Shown here one piece after another: positions 14,001 through 24,470 of a stretch of 64,000 nt of DNA. A model generated the notes under the pieces. It saw nothing but the letters and a program-made list of their open reading frames with translations. It was not told where the DNA came from and ran no database searches. Source of the stretch: Orthonyx spaldingii (taxonomy: Eukaryota > Chordata > Aves > Passeriformes > Orthonychidae); assembly GCA_013397795.1 (NCBI GenBank), contig VZTJ01005553.1:2813208-2877207 (forward strand), given 5' to 3'. Within the stretch, counting starts at the first letter, position 1, and every line of letters begins with the position of its first letter. The translations under genes and the position numbers were made by a program.

Positions 14001-17000
14001 ATAACGTGGGACCTGTTCATCAGCAATCCTTGTTCCAGTTTGGTGACCTGGCTACGCAGGTGACCTGTTTGCCTTTCAGACAATAGAATGAGCAGATTCT
14101 GGGGCCCTGAGACTCCTTCCAAAACTAGAGACACCTTGCAATTACAAGTAGCTTCACTTGACCTTCTTGTTTCTGCCTTTCAAGTGTCACAGTGTTAAAA
14201 TCTAGGTGTACAAATGCTAATGTTAAATCAACAATGCAAATATGAAGACAGAATGAAAAATGAAGCCACAAACCCTCAAAATGGCATAGCACCAAATGAA
14301 AACCTCTTATTTATACAGCTGAATAAATGTAAATTGACATCTTAACAGTGCAAAATTATGAGAGTGCCCTGCTTTGAAGAGCTTACAATCTAATGGAATG
14401 CAAGACACAAAAGTAGTGGAACTTGATGTATAGTTGCAAAAGTAAAAACCAGGAGTTGCACACTTAGTACAGCAGCTGTGTATTTTTTTTTCCTTTAAAA
14501 GAACATTCCGTATCAAAATTAACATAAATGTGAAAATTGGAGCGAGACAGAAAACTAACAAAAAGATGTCTGTTCAGGAATAAATAACTTCCAAACTCAT
14601 ACAAAAGAATCATTACATTACATGAAAGAAAACAATTCAGTAACACAAATATCTTTCTAGTGATGCAAAAAAAAAAAAAAAAATGAAATGAGATCAAATT
14701 ACCTTTATTTATTAGCAAAATAGGCATTATGGTCTTACATTTTCCCACATCCATGTTGGAATTTTTAATTTAAGAACCTTTGTATTATACTAGAATCTCC
14801 GAGTCAATTAAAAACCCCAACATGCTCCTTCAGGCAACAACACAAAATAAATTTTACATTTTGGACATTAAACAACCGGGTCTGTAGATTTGCAAAGCTG
14901 GAGTTGGGGTTGTTTGGTTGAGATTTTCTTGGTTAAAAGCACAGCTTAGCAGACATCCATCTGCAAGGCAGCGTTAACGTAGCGCTCAACACCTAGAACT
15001 GAACCAGAAGGTGCCTAGAACTATTCCACTACAGCATAATGCGAGATATGCCCATACAGTGAGGGGAGAGAGGAGTATCTGAAATCAGAAAAGATTCGTT
15101 TCTGCTTGTGAAACTGTAAACTGTCCAGATTCCCTCCTTCCAGGAAACTCTACATGATTCAATTCCCTGATAAATATGTTTTGAAGGAAGCCTTAACCTC
15201 TTCAGTCCAAAAGTGAAGACAGACTTCAGGACAATTGCACTAACTTGTTCTGGCAATGTGTTTACTGACACCAAAAACTCTTCTGGGCCACATCCAATAA
15301 AGACCAAATGTTTTCTTCACATATCTTGTATGTTGATTACTACTGTCATCACCCATCAGGTCAAGGCAGTTTTGCTGGCTCTTTCTGGGATGAATATGGC
15401 AGGAGAAAACATGATCTTTATTTCTATTTTTATAAAGCTGCTGTTTGGCACTGTGTTAATTTACAGTAAATACAAGAAGATACCACAGTGAAACAGACCT
15501 TAAATACTTGTAAGGAGCAGGAACGTGGTATGATCTGACCAAAATATAAGCATATCTGTGTAAGGCAGATTTTCTCATTTTGCTGAAGCAGGGACTGCAA
15601 AATCATCCTTTATCGCATTTGGCCACTAGTTACAAATTCAGCTTTTTCTCCATGGTTACCCTCTGACATCTAGCTTGGCCATCTGGAACAAATTCAGAAG
15701 GAAAGAAGAGAGGATGAGAAGGAAAAAGATTATGCTTATAATGCAAGACACCATTGCTTCTACTGAGTGCAATATGCACTTAACAGGAATGGAGCAGAGG
15801 ATGCACAGCTGCCTCTTGTGCTTGTATCAACACTGTGGTTGCTTCCAATTCCAGTGACTAACAGTACAATAATTTATAACAGTTTTTTCCCCACAAAAAT
15901 AATGAATAGTGTTAATTTATAGCACTCACAGAATACAGTGTCAGCTGTCATAAATGTCTCAGATAGGGAGATGTTTTTCCACTAAAATTTATATGAGAGA
16001 ACAAGACATCATCAAACTGAGGTGAGTTATAGTGTGGTTACCCTCTGTTTTGTCTATGGTGAGAGAGATAATGACAACTGTCCAGAAGACAAGTCAGATC
16101 TTAGGTGTGTTAAGATGCCCTTTGGAGGTGGATCTCTCTCTCTGCTGACCAAAGCAACCCTCCAGGACAAAAAGCGGGGCACCCTACATAGGTGAGGCAA
16201 CTAAAATGGGATGGATCTGCATTAAACATCTGAGAAGTAGCAGAATAACAGCAGAGCTGAATAAGGGTATAAATTTCACTATTCCCAGTCCAGAGGCCAC
16301 TTAGCTTTGCAGTCTGCATGCATATAACAAAGGCTTGTTCTATATAATGCCTACTCCTATAGTACTTTTGTGGGGAAAATACTTCTGTGTTTCTACCAGG
16401 GGAAACAATATCTGGTTGGAAAAAGCTCACTGCCATAAAAGCAGTGACATCTTTAAATCAAGGCTTTGTGGTGAAAATTGGCACAGTTTAGATAGTAACT
16501 TTCTGACATTTGTTTGTTTAACCTTTGGAAATCTAAAATTGTGCTTACCACAGTCTGTAAACATAGCTAAAATTTGCACTGCTGCCCTTCATTTAACTGT
16601 AAAAACTGAGAGGTAGTTGAACAAAACTTGGAGTGAAGGATGTGGCCTTTCAGCCATGTACTTATTCGAAAATACTTATTCAGCAATTGAAAGGACAAAA
16701 ATCTTGTAATACTAATTACTAATACTCTATTACAAGTAAAAGAGAAGCAAAATTTTCAATATATGTTGGATTTGCTGCTGTAAGATGTATGAAGCCTGAA
16801 ACCACATTCAAGATTTTTAAGCACAAAAAGTTATGATCCTAAATTTATATTCTGTTAGCTAAAAAGAAACTGCCAGTTTGAAAGAGAATTAGGGCATGAA
16901 TGGGAGATAGCTCTGTCTGGTCCTTTATGAACTCTGCTTTAAAAGTTCCTGCTGAGTTGTTTTTAGACTCCTTCCTTTCAACAGACCAGCCACAAAGTCA

Positions 17001-20000
17001 GCATTACCACTACAAAATCCAGCATTTCATAGAGCACATCTTTCAGATTCTTCTAAATGGCCCAGAAGTCATCCACATGGGATCAGACTGACATGTTTTA
17101 ATTCTTGACATTGACGTGCTTAATAAAACATGTCCTGCAAGGCATTTTTTAATATAAAAGGAAAGATGCAAAAAGTTATTCCATGACAGAATCAGCACAA
17201 CTTTATACACTGGTTACAAGGTGGGGTGAGTCAAGATCACATCAACAGCAGCCTACAGACTTCATCTGACTAAAGGTACAATCCCTCTCCCTTTGAGAGA
17301 CAGAAAGTGGGATGAGGGTAGTACAAAACTCAACACTCACATATCTCTGACTGCCTAGACACAGCTAGATGTGCAAGGAGGATGACAGGGTTAGTCTGGA
17401 AGCACATGTGCAGCCAGGCAGCCAGATGTGGTGGTTCCTGCCATCTCTGTGTGAATCACAAGCAGGGCTCCAAAACTGGAATCTGGTCTCCATCGCGGAG
17501 AAGCATGGATTTAATTAGTTCTTTCCATCACTGTGAAAGGCATGAATGAATTACAGTAACATTTTTGCTATCAACTATTCTGTTGATGAATCCAAAATAT
17601 ATGCAATTACAGATCTAAATATAGTCCTTTACAGTTAACAGAAATCAAGCTAAGTAACTCAGGAAGAGAGGGAGGGAGGGAGAGCAGACATCTAAACCCA
17701 AGCAAAAACCTGACTTTACTTCTTCTGTATGGTAGCACTATTTAATTTTGAAGCAAAGCCTTCCTCAAAAAGTTCCATACTATGTCTATGAATAGTTCTA
17801 TTCAGAAATATTCTAGCTTGTGAAAGTAAAAATTAAGCAAAAATAATGAACTTATTTACTTTTCAAAATTGTTCACCTCATTCCATCTCTAAATGGCACT
17901 GTCCAACAAATCATTTTGTAACTACAGTCAGATGTCTGCCTTGTCTGATTTAAAACTTTAAGTGTACTCCAAAATTAGAGATGAGCAAAAGCCAAAGAAA
18001 AGAGCCCTTTGTTTAACTGTGCAGCAATAGTGCACCAATCCATACAATGTGTCACCCCATGCCTAAAGGGAGCATTAATGCTTCAATTGTTCTTTAGAGA
18101 GACCCAGAACTGGCCAGTGCTAAAGAAAGCAGTGCTTGGTAACAACCTCCAATGATAAATATCAGTATGTTTTAAAGCTTGTTTTCACAGGTTTCTCTGT
18201 CTCCATACTGATTGTAGCAGAATATTTTAATCAAATCCAAAATAGCAATGCAGAAAGAAGTGCTGACATGGAGAGGGATAATCCTGTTCTCAGTGCTGAT
18301 ACTGAAATACATCTGCACAGCCTACAAGAGAGTATGCCACTGAGATTTCTACAGATGCCCTGGGAAGGACAGTAGACATGAACTCCCAAATACATAAGCT
18401 CAGAAAGGGAAAATAAGTCATCGTCTGAAATATTAAACTAGTTAGACGCAAACTGCTGTCAAAATCATAAAACAAATAAATGAGAAAAAAAAATTCCAAA
18501 AACCAAACATGGAAGAATCCCCTCCACCTCCCTAACATTCAGAGGAGTAACAGGGATTATTTGAAAAAATAACAGATCTTTTTTAAAATGGTAGAATGTT
18601 TTGAATTGCCAGCATGCTTTTAATTATGTTTAGAAAGTTAAAGTCTACAGCATGAACTGGACAAATTAAGTCGTTCAAAATCACAATGAAGTTGCTGATT
18701 CGCCAACATTTTTAATCCTGCAATTTACATGCTTAAATACTTTCTTAACAATACCCTTTTAATAATCAAATACATTCACACTGGCAACTTCAGTACACTG
18801 ACTGATGTGACAGTTTAAAGTATTTCAAGGGGGATATTTGGGGTTCTTGACTTTATATTTTAACATTGCCAAAACACACATCCTCATAAGCCCAAAGAAG
18901 AAAATCAAGCCTTGGTGTACACTAAGACTGACCTAAACTGACTGGAAACAAACAAGAAATCAACAGATTTTTAAGGCCAGAAGGGACTGGTGTGATTGCC
19001 AATCGCATTTCTGCACAAAGAAGCCCGTAAGATTTCATCCCAGAAATCCTGCAGCAAGTATTTGTAATCTGAATTACAGCTGAACATCCGGCACAGAAAC
19101 ATCCTTAGTGTAAATCACCTGAATCAGGATTAAAACTTAAATTAAGAAAAGTCTCCGTTTTCCTTCTGTGAACAGGTAGGATACACAAGCCTCACCAATG
19201 CATCAGGGTGACACATTTACAGCACAGCAGGATGAATTATTAAGAATGGAACTCCTCCGTACACATTTCCACCTTTACTACACATAATGGCAAGCAATTC
19301 CATGAATGACAATTCCATTCATTAAAATACTTGAAGTTTGAAATTTCATTTCTACACTGTCATGTTTTAAAACACAATCACAAAATCCCATTTATTGTTT
19401 TTTTCATGAAAATAATTCTAGCAATATGCGTGATTTATCCTTATTTACACAATAAATGTTAGCTCATAACTAACGAAGGGTTATTCCTACAAGGAAGAGA
19501 ATCCAAAGTCACATTGATTACATCTTCATTTCTGTTTGTAACATTTACTTTTTGCCCATTCCCCCACATTTCGTATCATCAGATCCAGGCAAAAATCAGA
19601 TCCAGGCACATCTGAAAAGATGAGCGGAATTAAAAAAGGTTCACATGACCCTTATTCTATTAGCATATTCAGAAACTTTAAATCAGTGTCCAATTTGCAA
19701 GAAACCAGAAATAACCTAAGCTCTACAAGTATTTTCAGAGTAAGAATTTGCCTTTATATACTTCCCAATGGTTGTCTGAACACTGGAAGCCACATTTTCC
19801 AAAGCTGCAAACACAAACTTGAGGTGAGAAGAGGCCAAACGTAAGGCTGTTTGTCTTTTCTTAAATGCTGCCATACTACAGCCATAAAGACAGTAGTTTT
19901 ATATTGGACTAAAACATGGAAATTCAAGTTAATTAAAATCACATTTGGAAAAAAAAAAAAAAACCACATTCAAATCACCTTCAAAACACAGCTCTCATAA

Positions 20001-20456
20001 CTTGTTTTCAAAATTAGCCCTGAAACGTTGTTATTTATTTATGCTGCTACTGATAGCTGATGTTTATCCGCCAAACATGTCACGAACAGATAACAGATTA
20101 AGCTACGGTTTTAAAATTTATTAGCATGTGTAAGAGAGGCTTCTCACAAAATTAAACATCAAGTGTTTCTCTTGGTGTCTGTTCAAAATCTCGGATGGCT
20201 GATCTTTACAAAAAAACTACACGAGGCCAAATTTGACGTAAGTCTTAAAACACAGCATAAAACTACTTTCAAAAATTATTATTGTAAGTGCACAAATTTT
20301 TCTCCCATTTTCAATGCAAAATAAAAACAATTTCCATTCCCCATTAAAGCATTTTTAATTTGAAATTGTTAAGTACTAGCAATCAACAATCTAACACAAT
20401 GAAGACGCAATATGAGATATGAAGCTTCATAGCCCACCTTTCTTCTTGACTGGCAT
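4913..20456 (-). CDS. DLG2: DLG2 (PSD-93), 5' part of the L27-containing isoform, two coding exons
   Basis: Membrane-associated guanylate kinase scaffold of the postsynaptic density. The L27 domain at its N-terminus mediates oligomerisation with other L27 proteins. Two minus-strand exons join in phase 1: 20438-20456 encodes Met-Pro-Val-Lys-Lys-Lys plus the first base of Asp, and 4913-5044 continues with TDRALVLLEEYCKKLRKPEE and on to GIFKSSLFQALL, ending one base into the next Asp codon. This matches the start of DLG1 (MPVRKQDTQRAL...QALID), and the Lys-rich DLG2 version is expected. The PDZ, SH3 and guanylate-kinase exons lie beyond the left edge. The gene is on the same strand and side of TMEM126 as in human. 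The frame stays open upstream of the ATG, so the start rests on homology to DLG1. Alternative DLG2 promoters, which are known to be numerous, would be off window. Confidence 0.85.
5173..5330 (-). repeat. CR1 LINE 3' fragment
   Basis: Begins with the inverted CR1 tail (TCATAGAATCATAAAATCA), then a variant of the avian CR1 end GGTTGGAAAAGAC...ATCGAGTCCAAC, then body sequence up to about CCAGGGATGGTGATG. The element reads on the minus strand and is 5'-truncated, as is usual for CR1. Confidence 0.85.
6535..6592 (-). repeat. CR1 LINE 3' terminal fragment
   Basis: Short inverted copy of the avian CR1 3' end: AGAATCATAGAATCATTACG followed by GTTAGAAAAGACC and GAGTCCAACCTGATG. Only the last 60 or so bases of the element are recognisable. 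Confidence 0.8.
20438..20456 (-). CDS. DLG2: DLG2 first coding exon (coding part)
   Basis: The coding part is 19 bases on the minus strand: ATG at 20456-20454, then codons for PVKKK and a single G before the donor GTGGGC at 20437. It splices in phase 1 to the acceptor at 5045, where a T-run ends in AG. The 5' UTR continues to higher coordinates, but its transcription start or any further UTR exon cannot be fixed from sequence. Confidence 0.8.
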
Positions 20457-21590
20457 TCTTCTTCCTACTTCTGAATCTGGTTGCAAGCACTTATTTACAG
20501 GTACTAATGAAGTACTACTGGAACACTCTGCAAGGTCAGGAACTGCCTATCTACTGCAGAACACTTTTACAGTTCAGTTAGGAAATGCAGCTTCAGTCTT
20601 CATTTCTATGAATACTTGCTGTTCCCTTGGATTGGACTTCCGACGCTCTCCACAAATAAGAAAAAAAAAAGGGAGGGGGGGGGAAGAAGCTTTTTGATTC
20701 TTTTTAAGAGATGCTTTCTTTAAAATATATTTTACTCTATAAAAATACAAGAGCAAACATTCCTTGGCAATATAAAATCTTATTATAACTCCTCTTCTGG
20801 CAGCAAAGTTTGAAAATTAAAAGATTTTATGCAATACAGTTAAGGCACAGTCCATCTCTAGGCAGCTGTCTCAATACTCCACCTGTACATGCTCGAAAAC
20901 ATATTATTTGCAGGACAAAAACGCCCAAGTAATCCAAATAAGGACGAAGACAAAAACAATCCAAAGTGCCTCTTTAAGTTCTTTCACTTCTTGAATTAAT
21001 TTTGCTATGTATTAGGTGACCACACAGCAGACTGAAATGATCCCTTTTTCCTCACCAGACAAGAGCCTTCAAATATCACCCTCTTACCCAACAGAAGTCA
21101 CTGGGCAGACACTTTCATTTTTATTATCTGCAAGCCACCCAGCCTTACGGTCTTTAATGTCCCTCTGATCCTCCCATGTATTAAAAGAGAGGATTGAAAA
21201 TGAGGAAAGCAATCCCTTGACCTGGAATTATTAAAGTGACAGTGCTGCTCACTGGGCACTTGGGCAAAGCAGATTGCTTTATACTGGAGTCATTTACTTC
21301 ATGCCATTCCTTCCCTTGCACAGCAGCAGCCACCTCGTGAAAGAGGAATAAGGAGAGTTAGGAGAAGAGCTTCACAAAACGTTCACTTTCAGAGATAATG
21401 AAGTATTAATGAAATAAAAAGTAAGCCATGAGATCAGTCCGGAGTTTCCCACTCAGAAGCGCAGCTGGTTGGCTTCAATATCAGCCCCTCTCTCTCTCTC
21501 CCTTTTTCTGGAAAAACAAAAAGAGAAACAGAAACGGGATAGATTTTCCTCATCTACCTCGTTAAGTAAAAGTCTGAGAAAGGCGGACAA
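20457..21590 (-). other. DLG2: Likely DLG2 5' UTR or 5' flank
   Basis: Lies between the DLG2 start codon and the CpG island. It contains an A-run next to a G-run near 20660-20685 and a CT-rich microsatellite near 21485-21500. It probably includes 5' UTR and perhaps a UTR intron of DLG2, but no boundary can be set by eye. Confidence 0.4.
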
Positions 21591-22033
21591 GCTCCGAACG
21601 CTTCCCTTCCCCGCGCGAACGAGGAGCTGCGATGCACATGACAGGGCTTTGCTGTGCATGGTCTTCCCTGGGAGACGGGAACCGTGTTCGCGAAGGGGGC
21701 GGCTCTGCTCGGCTCTCTGATGTTCACAGTTGCGAACTGTTCGTCCCCGCACCCCGCAGGCAGGGACTCAGGGGCTGTCCCCCCTCATCCCCTCCCCACT
21801 GCACCCTCCCCCGGTTCCCTCGAACCCGAAGGGGTCCGCCCGCTGCCTTCTGAGGCGAAACAAGGCACTGAGGTCTGGCTGGTCGGTGGGGGATCGGGAT
21901 GGGGTGCGGGCGAACTAGCGGAGCCAGGCTGGGTTTAAGGAAGAGGACAATTCCGCCCAGGAATTGCTGAGGGACAGGCGACAGGCAGGAGCTGAGGGGG
22001 TGAGGGAGGGGTTGGAGGTGGGGCGAAGCGAGA

Positions 22034-22074
22034 NNNNNNNNNNNNNNNNNNNNNNNNNNNNNNNNNNNNNNNNN
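22034..22074. other. Assembly gap, 41 N
   Basis: Run of N inside the G+C-rich promoter, flanked by G-rich DNA that sequences poorly. Promoter elements may be missing. Confidence 0.99.
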
Positions 22075-22348
22075 AGGGGGCAGCGGGCGGGAGGGTAGCG
22101 AGCGGTGCGGGAGCTGAGGGGAGGGCGGGGAAGGAGCGCGGGCTGAGGGGAGGGGGTCAGCGGGTTACCCCGAGGACTGGGCCTCCCCGCACCGGAGGGG
22201 GAGTCCCCGCGTCCCGGCCGCCGGTGCAGGGTCCGCGCTCAGCCCCGCCGCCATCGAGGAGCCGCCGCCGCCATCCGCCGCCCCGGCAACCAGCGCCGGG
22301 CCCCGCCCGCCGGCTCGCGGCCAATCGGCGGCCGCCCTGACGGGCCAC

Positions 22349-22352
22349 NNNN
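22349..22352. other. Assembly gap or ambiguous bases, 4 N
   Basis: Four N between CGGGCCAC and CATGCTGGGC in the core of the CpG island. The true length is unknown. Confidence 0.99.
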
Positions 22353-23059
22353 CATGCTGGGCCAGCCGCCAACGGCCCAATCAGCGGCGGCTTCTGAAGG
22401 CCCTGGGTCATGTGAGCGAGCAAGATGGCGGCGCCCAAGAGGAGGGCGTGAGGTGGGAGGAGCCATGTTGTAGGCGGCGGGAGCGGCGCGGCGAGGGCGG
22501 CGGGGCCGTGTCCGCTCGCACGGCTCAAGGTCGGAGCCTGAGGCCGGCGGGGAGGCCGGGAGGGTCAGCGCGGTGCGGGAGCGGCGACTGAGAGCGCTGG
22601 GGTTTGAAGGTCGGGGCTGAGCCGCAGTTTCCTGCCGTGAGGGTTCTGACCTGAGCCGGGCCGCGGGGCATTGGGAGGGCTCCCTGTGCCTCCAGCGGCG
22701 TGCAGGGCTCAGGGAGAGACGCGTGTGCAAGGTGCGTGCAGGGCTCAGGGCGAGGGGGGTGGCGACAGCTCCCTGACGTGCTGTCTGCGGGATCCCAAAG
22801 CACAGGTTTGGGGACCCTCTTGAAGCGATCCCGGGGAGATCCTGCCGTCCTTACCTGCTTTGTCTGCTCGTGCATCCTGCCAAGCCCAGCCGAAGCAGGC
22901 ACAGTCCCATTGGTAGGGCTTAGGACGCAGCCTTCACGTTATAAAAGCAACTGAAAGTAAGTATGATTGGCAAAGTAAATCTGGGAGAATTTCCTCTGCG
23001 GTAAAACATGTAGGGGAAAAAAGCATTCGAATCACTAAACTCCGGGTGTAATCAAGGGC

Positions 23060-24132
23060 TGTTGTAGAGGGTTGACCTCACCTGGCTGGCAGGTGGCCAC
23101 CAAGATGCTCTTATCATTTTCTGCCCCCCTCAACAGGGCAGGGAGAAGGGATGAATGAAACCTCAGAGGTCACTCACCAATTACCATTACAACCAAAACA
23201 GTAAACTTTGGGGAAATTTAATATATTGCCAATCAAATCAGAGTAGGGTAATGAGAACTAAAGCCAACTCCTTAAAACACCTTACCTCCACCTCTCCCTT
23301 CACTCCTGTTTTTCTCTCTGTTCTTCTCCTTCTTAGAAGTGCAGGGAGACAGGGAATGGGGGTTGTAGTCAGTTCATCACATGTTGTCTCTACCACTCCT
23401 TCCTCCTTGCACTCTTTTCCTTCTCTTTTGTGTGGTCCCTTCCACGCAAGACAGTTTTCCACAAACTTCTCCAACAGGAGTCCTTCCCACAAGCTGCAGT
23501 TCTCCATGAACTTCTGCAGTGTGGGTCCCTTCCACAGGAGTCAGTCCTTCAGCAGCAGTGGCTGCTCCAGTGTGGGTCCCCCACAGGCTCACAGGTCCTG
23601 CCAGGAACCCAGTGCAGCATGCGCTCCTCTCTCCATGTGGCCACACGTCCTGCCAGGAGCCTGCTCCAGCACAGGCCTCCCACTGGGTCATAGCCTCCTT
23701 CAGGCATCCACCTGCTCTGCTGTGGGATCCTTCAAGAGCTGCAGGTGGATTCCTGCTCCCTCACGGACCTCCATGGGCCGCAGGGGCACAGCTGCCTCAC
23801 CATGGGCTGCACCAGGGGCTCCAGGGAAATCTCCGCTCCGGCACCTGGAGCACTTCCTGCCCCTCCTTCTGCACTGACCTTGGGGTCTGCAGGGCTGTTC
23901 TTCTCACGTGTTCTCACTCCTCTTTTCCAGCTGCTGTTGTGCAGCAGTTTTTACCCTTTCTTAACTTTCCCACACACATCACTGTAGTGGTTGGGCTTAG
24001 ACTTGGCCAGCAGCAGGTCTGTCTTGGAGCCACCTGGAACAGGCTGTCGGACATGGGGGAAGCTCCTGACATCTCAGAAGCCACCCCTGCATCTCCTCTG
24101 CTACCAAAACCTTGTCACACACACCCACTGCA
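23060..24132. mobile_element. Avian LTR-type repeat (ERVL-like, non-coding), about 1.07 kb
   Basis: Begins TGTTGTAGAGGGTTGACCTC and runs to about CACCCACTGCA. I recognise the family by features recurrent in bird genomes: a TCACCAATTACCATTACAAC segment, then a series of irregular units of about 60 bases built on TGGGTCCCTTCCAC and TCCTGCCAGGAGCCTGCTCC, then CTGCACTGACCTTGGGGTCTGC. Long open frames across it are by-products of its composition. It lies in the first intron of TMEM126A. Family assignment to ERVL, orientation and exact ends are uncertain, and no target-site duplication was found. Confidence 0.6.
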
Positions 24133-24354
24133 CCTGTATGCTTTCTGATTTATGTCTACAAAGTATGGATTTATTTGGTTGGGGTTTTTTTCTTGCAGTT
24201 CTATCTGACAGTTAAGTCAATTTAAATGTGGAATATTGCCATGCAAAATTTGTGATTCATAGTGGCAGAGTCTAAATGTTTATTTGGTTCATACTGGGGC
24301 TGTGTAACTTTGACTACATTTGTGTATTTTTTCCTTATGATCCAGGACTTCAAG

Positions 24355-24470
24355 ATGACAGGAAGAGAGTTTCTTGAACTAGATTCTCCGCAGCAAAGAC
24401 TAATTTTAGAAAGATTTAAGCGGATGGAAATCATACAAAAGATGTTCAATGAGCTTCCTAAAGCAGATCA
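24355..24470 (+). CDS. TMEM126A: TMEM126A coding exon 1
   Basis: The acceptor TCCAG precedes 24346 and the donor GTAAGT begins at 24471. It encodes MTGREFLELD...LPKADQ, with the final Gln split. The exon includes nine 5' UTR bases. Confidence 0.85.

Larger units (their letters stand above)
5045..20437 (-). other. DLG2: DLG2 intron 1 of the coding region, about 15.4 kb
   Basis: AT-rich intron between the MPVKKK exon and the L27 exon. It holds two CR1 fragments near its 3' end (5173-5330 and 6535-6592), scattered A/T runs and a short GGGA-rich stretch near 17665-17685. No other exon or RNA gene could be supported. Confidence 0.65.
21590..22950. promoter_or_regulatory. CpG-island bidirectional promoter, DLG2 (left) and TMEM126A (right)
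   Basis: Dense G+C and CpG sequence between two divergent genes. Two CCAAT boxes occur near 22321 and 22377, a TCATGTGA E-box-like site near 22409, and a YY1-type AAGATGGCGGC element at 22422-22432 pointing rightward. A second YY1-like site, AACATGGCT, reads leftward around 22462-22470. This combination is typical of TATA-less promoters. The human DLG2 5' end and the neighbouring TMEM126 gene are also divergent with little separation. Two runs of N interrupt the island. Confidence 0.7.

Noticed and set aside
22157..22902. Minus- and plus-strand open frames in the CpG island
   Set aside because: G+C-rich DNA has few stops by chance. The products are Pro/Ala/Arg-rich with no similarity, and some cross N positions.
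23155..24148. Long plus-strand open frames up to 240 aa
   Set aside because: They lie wholly inside the avian LTR-type repeat, have biased composition and overlap in several frames without family resemblance.
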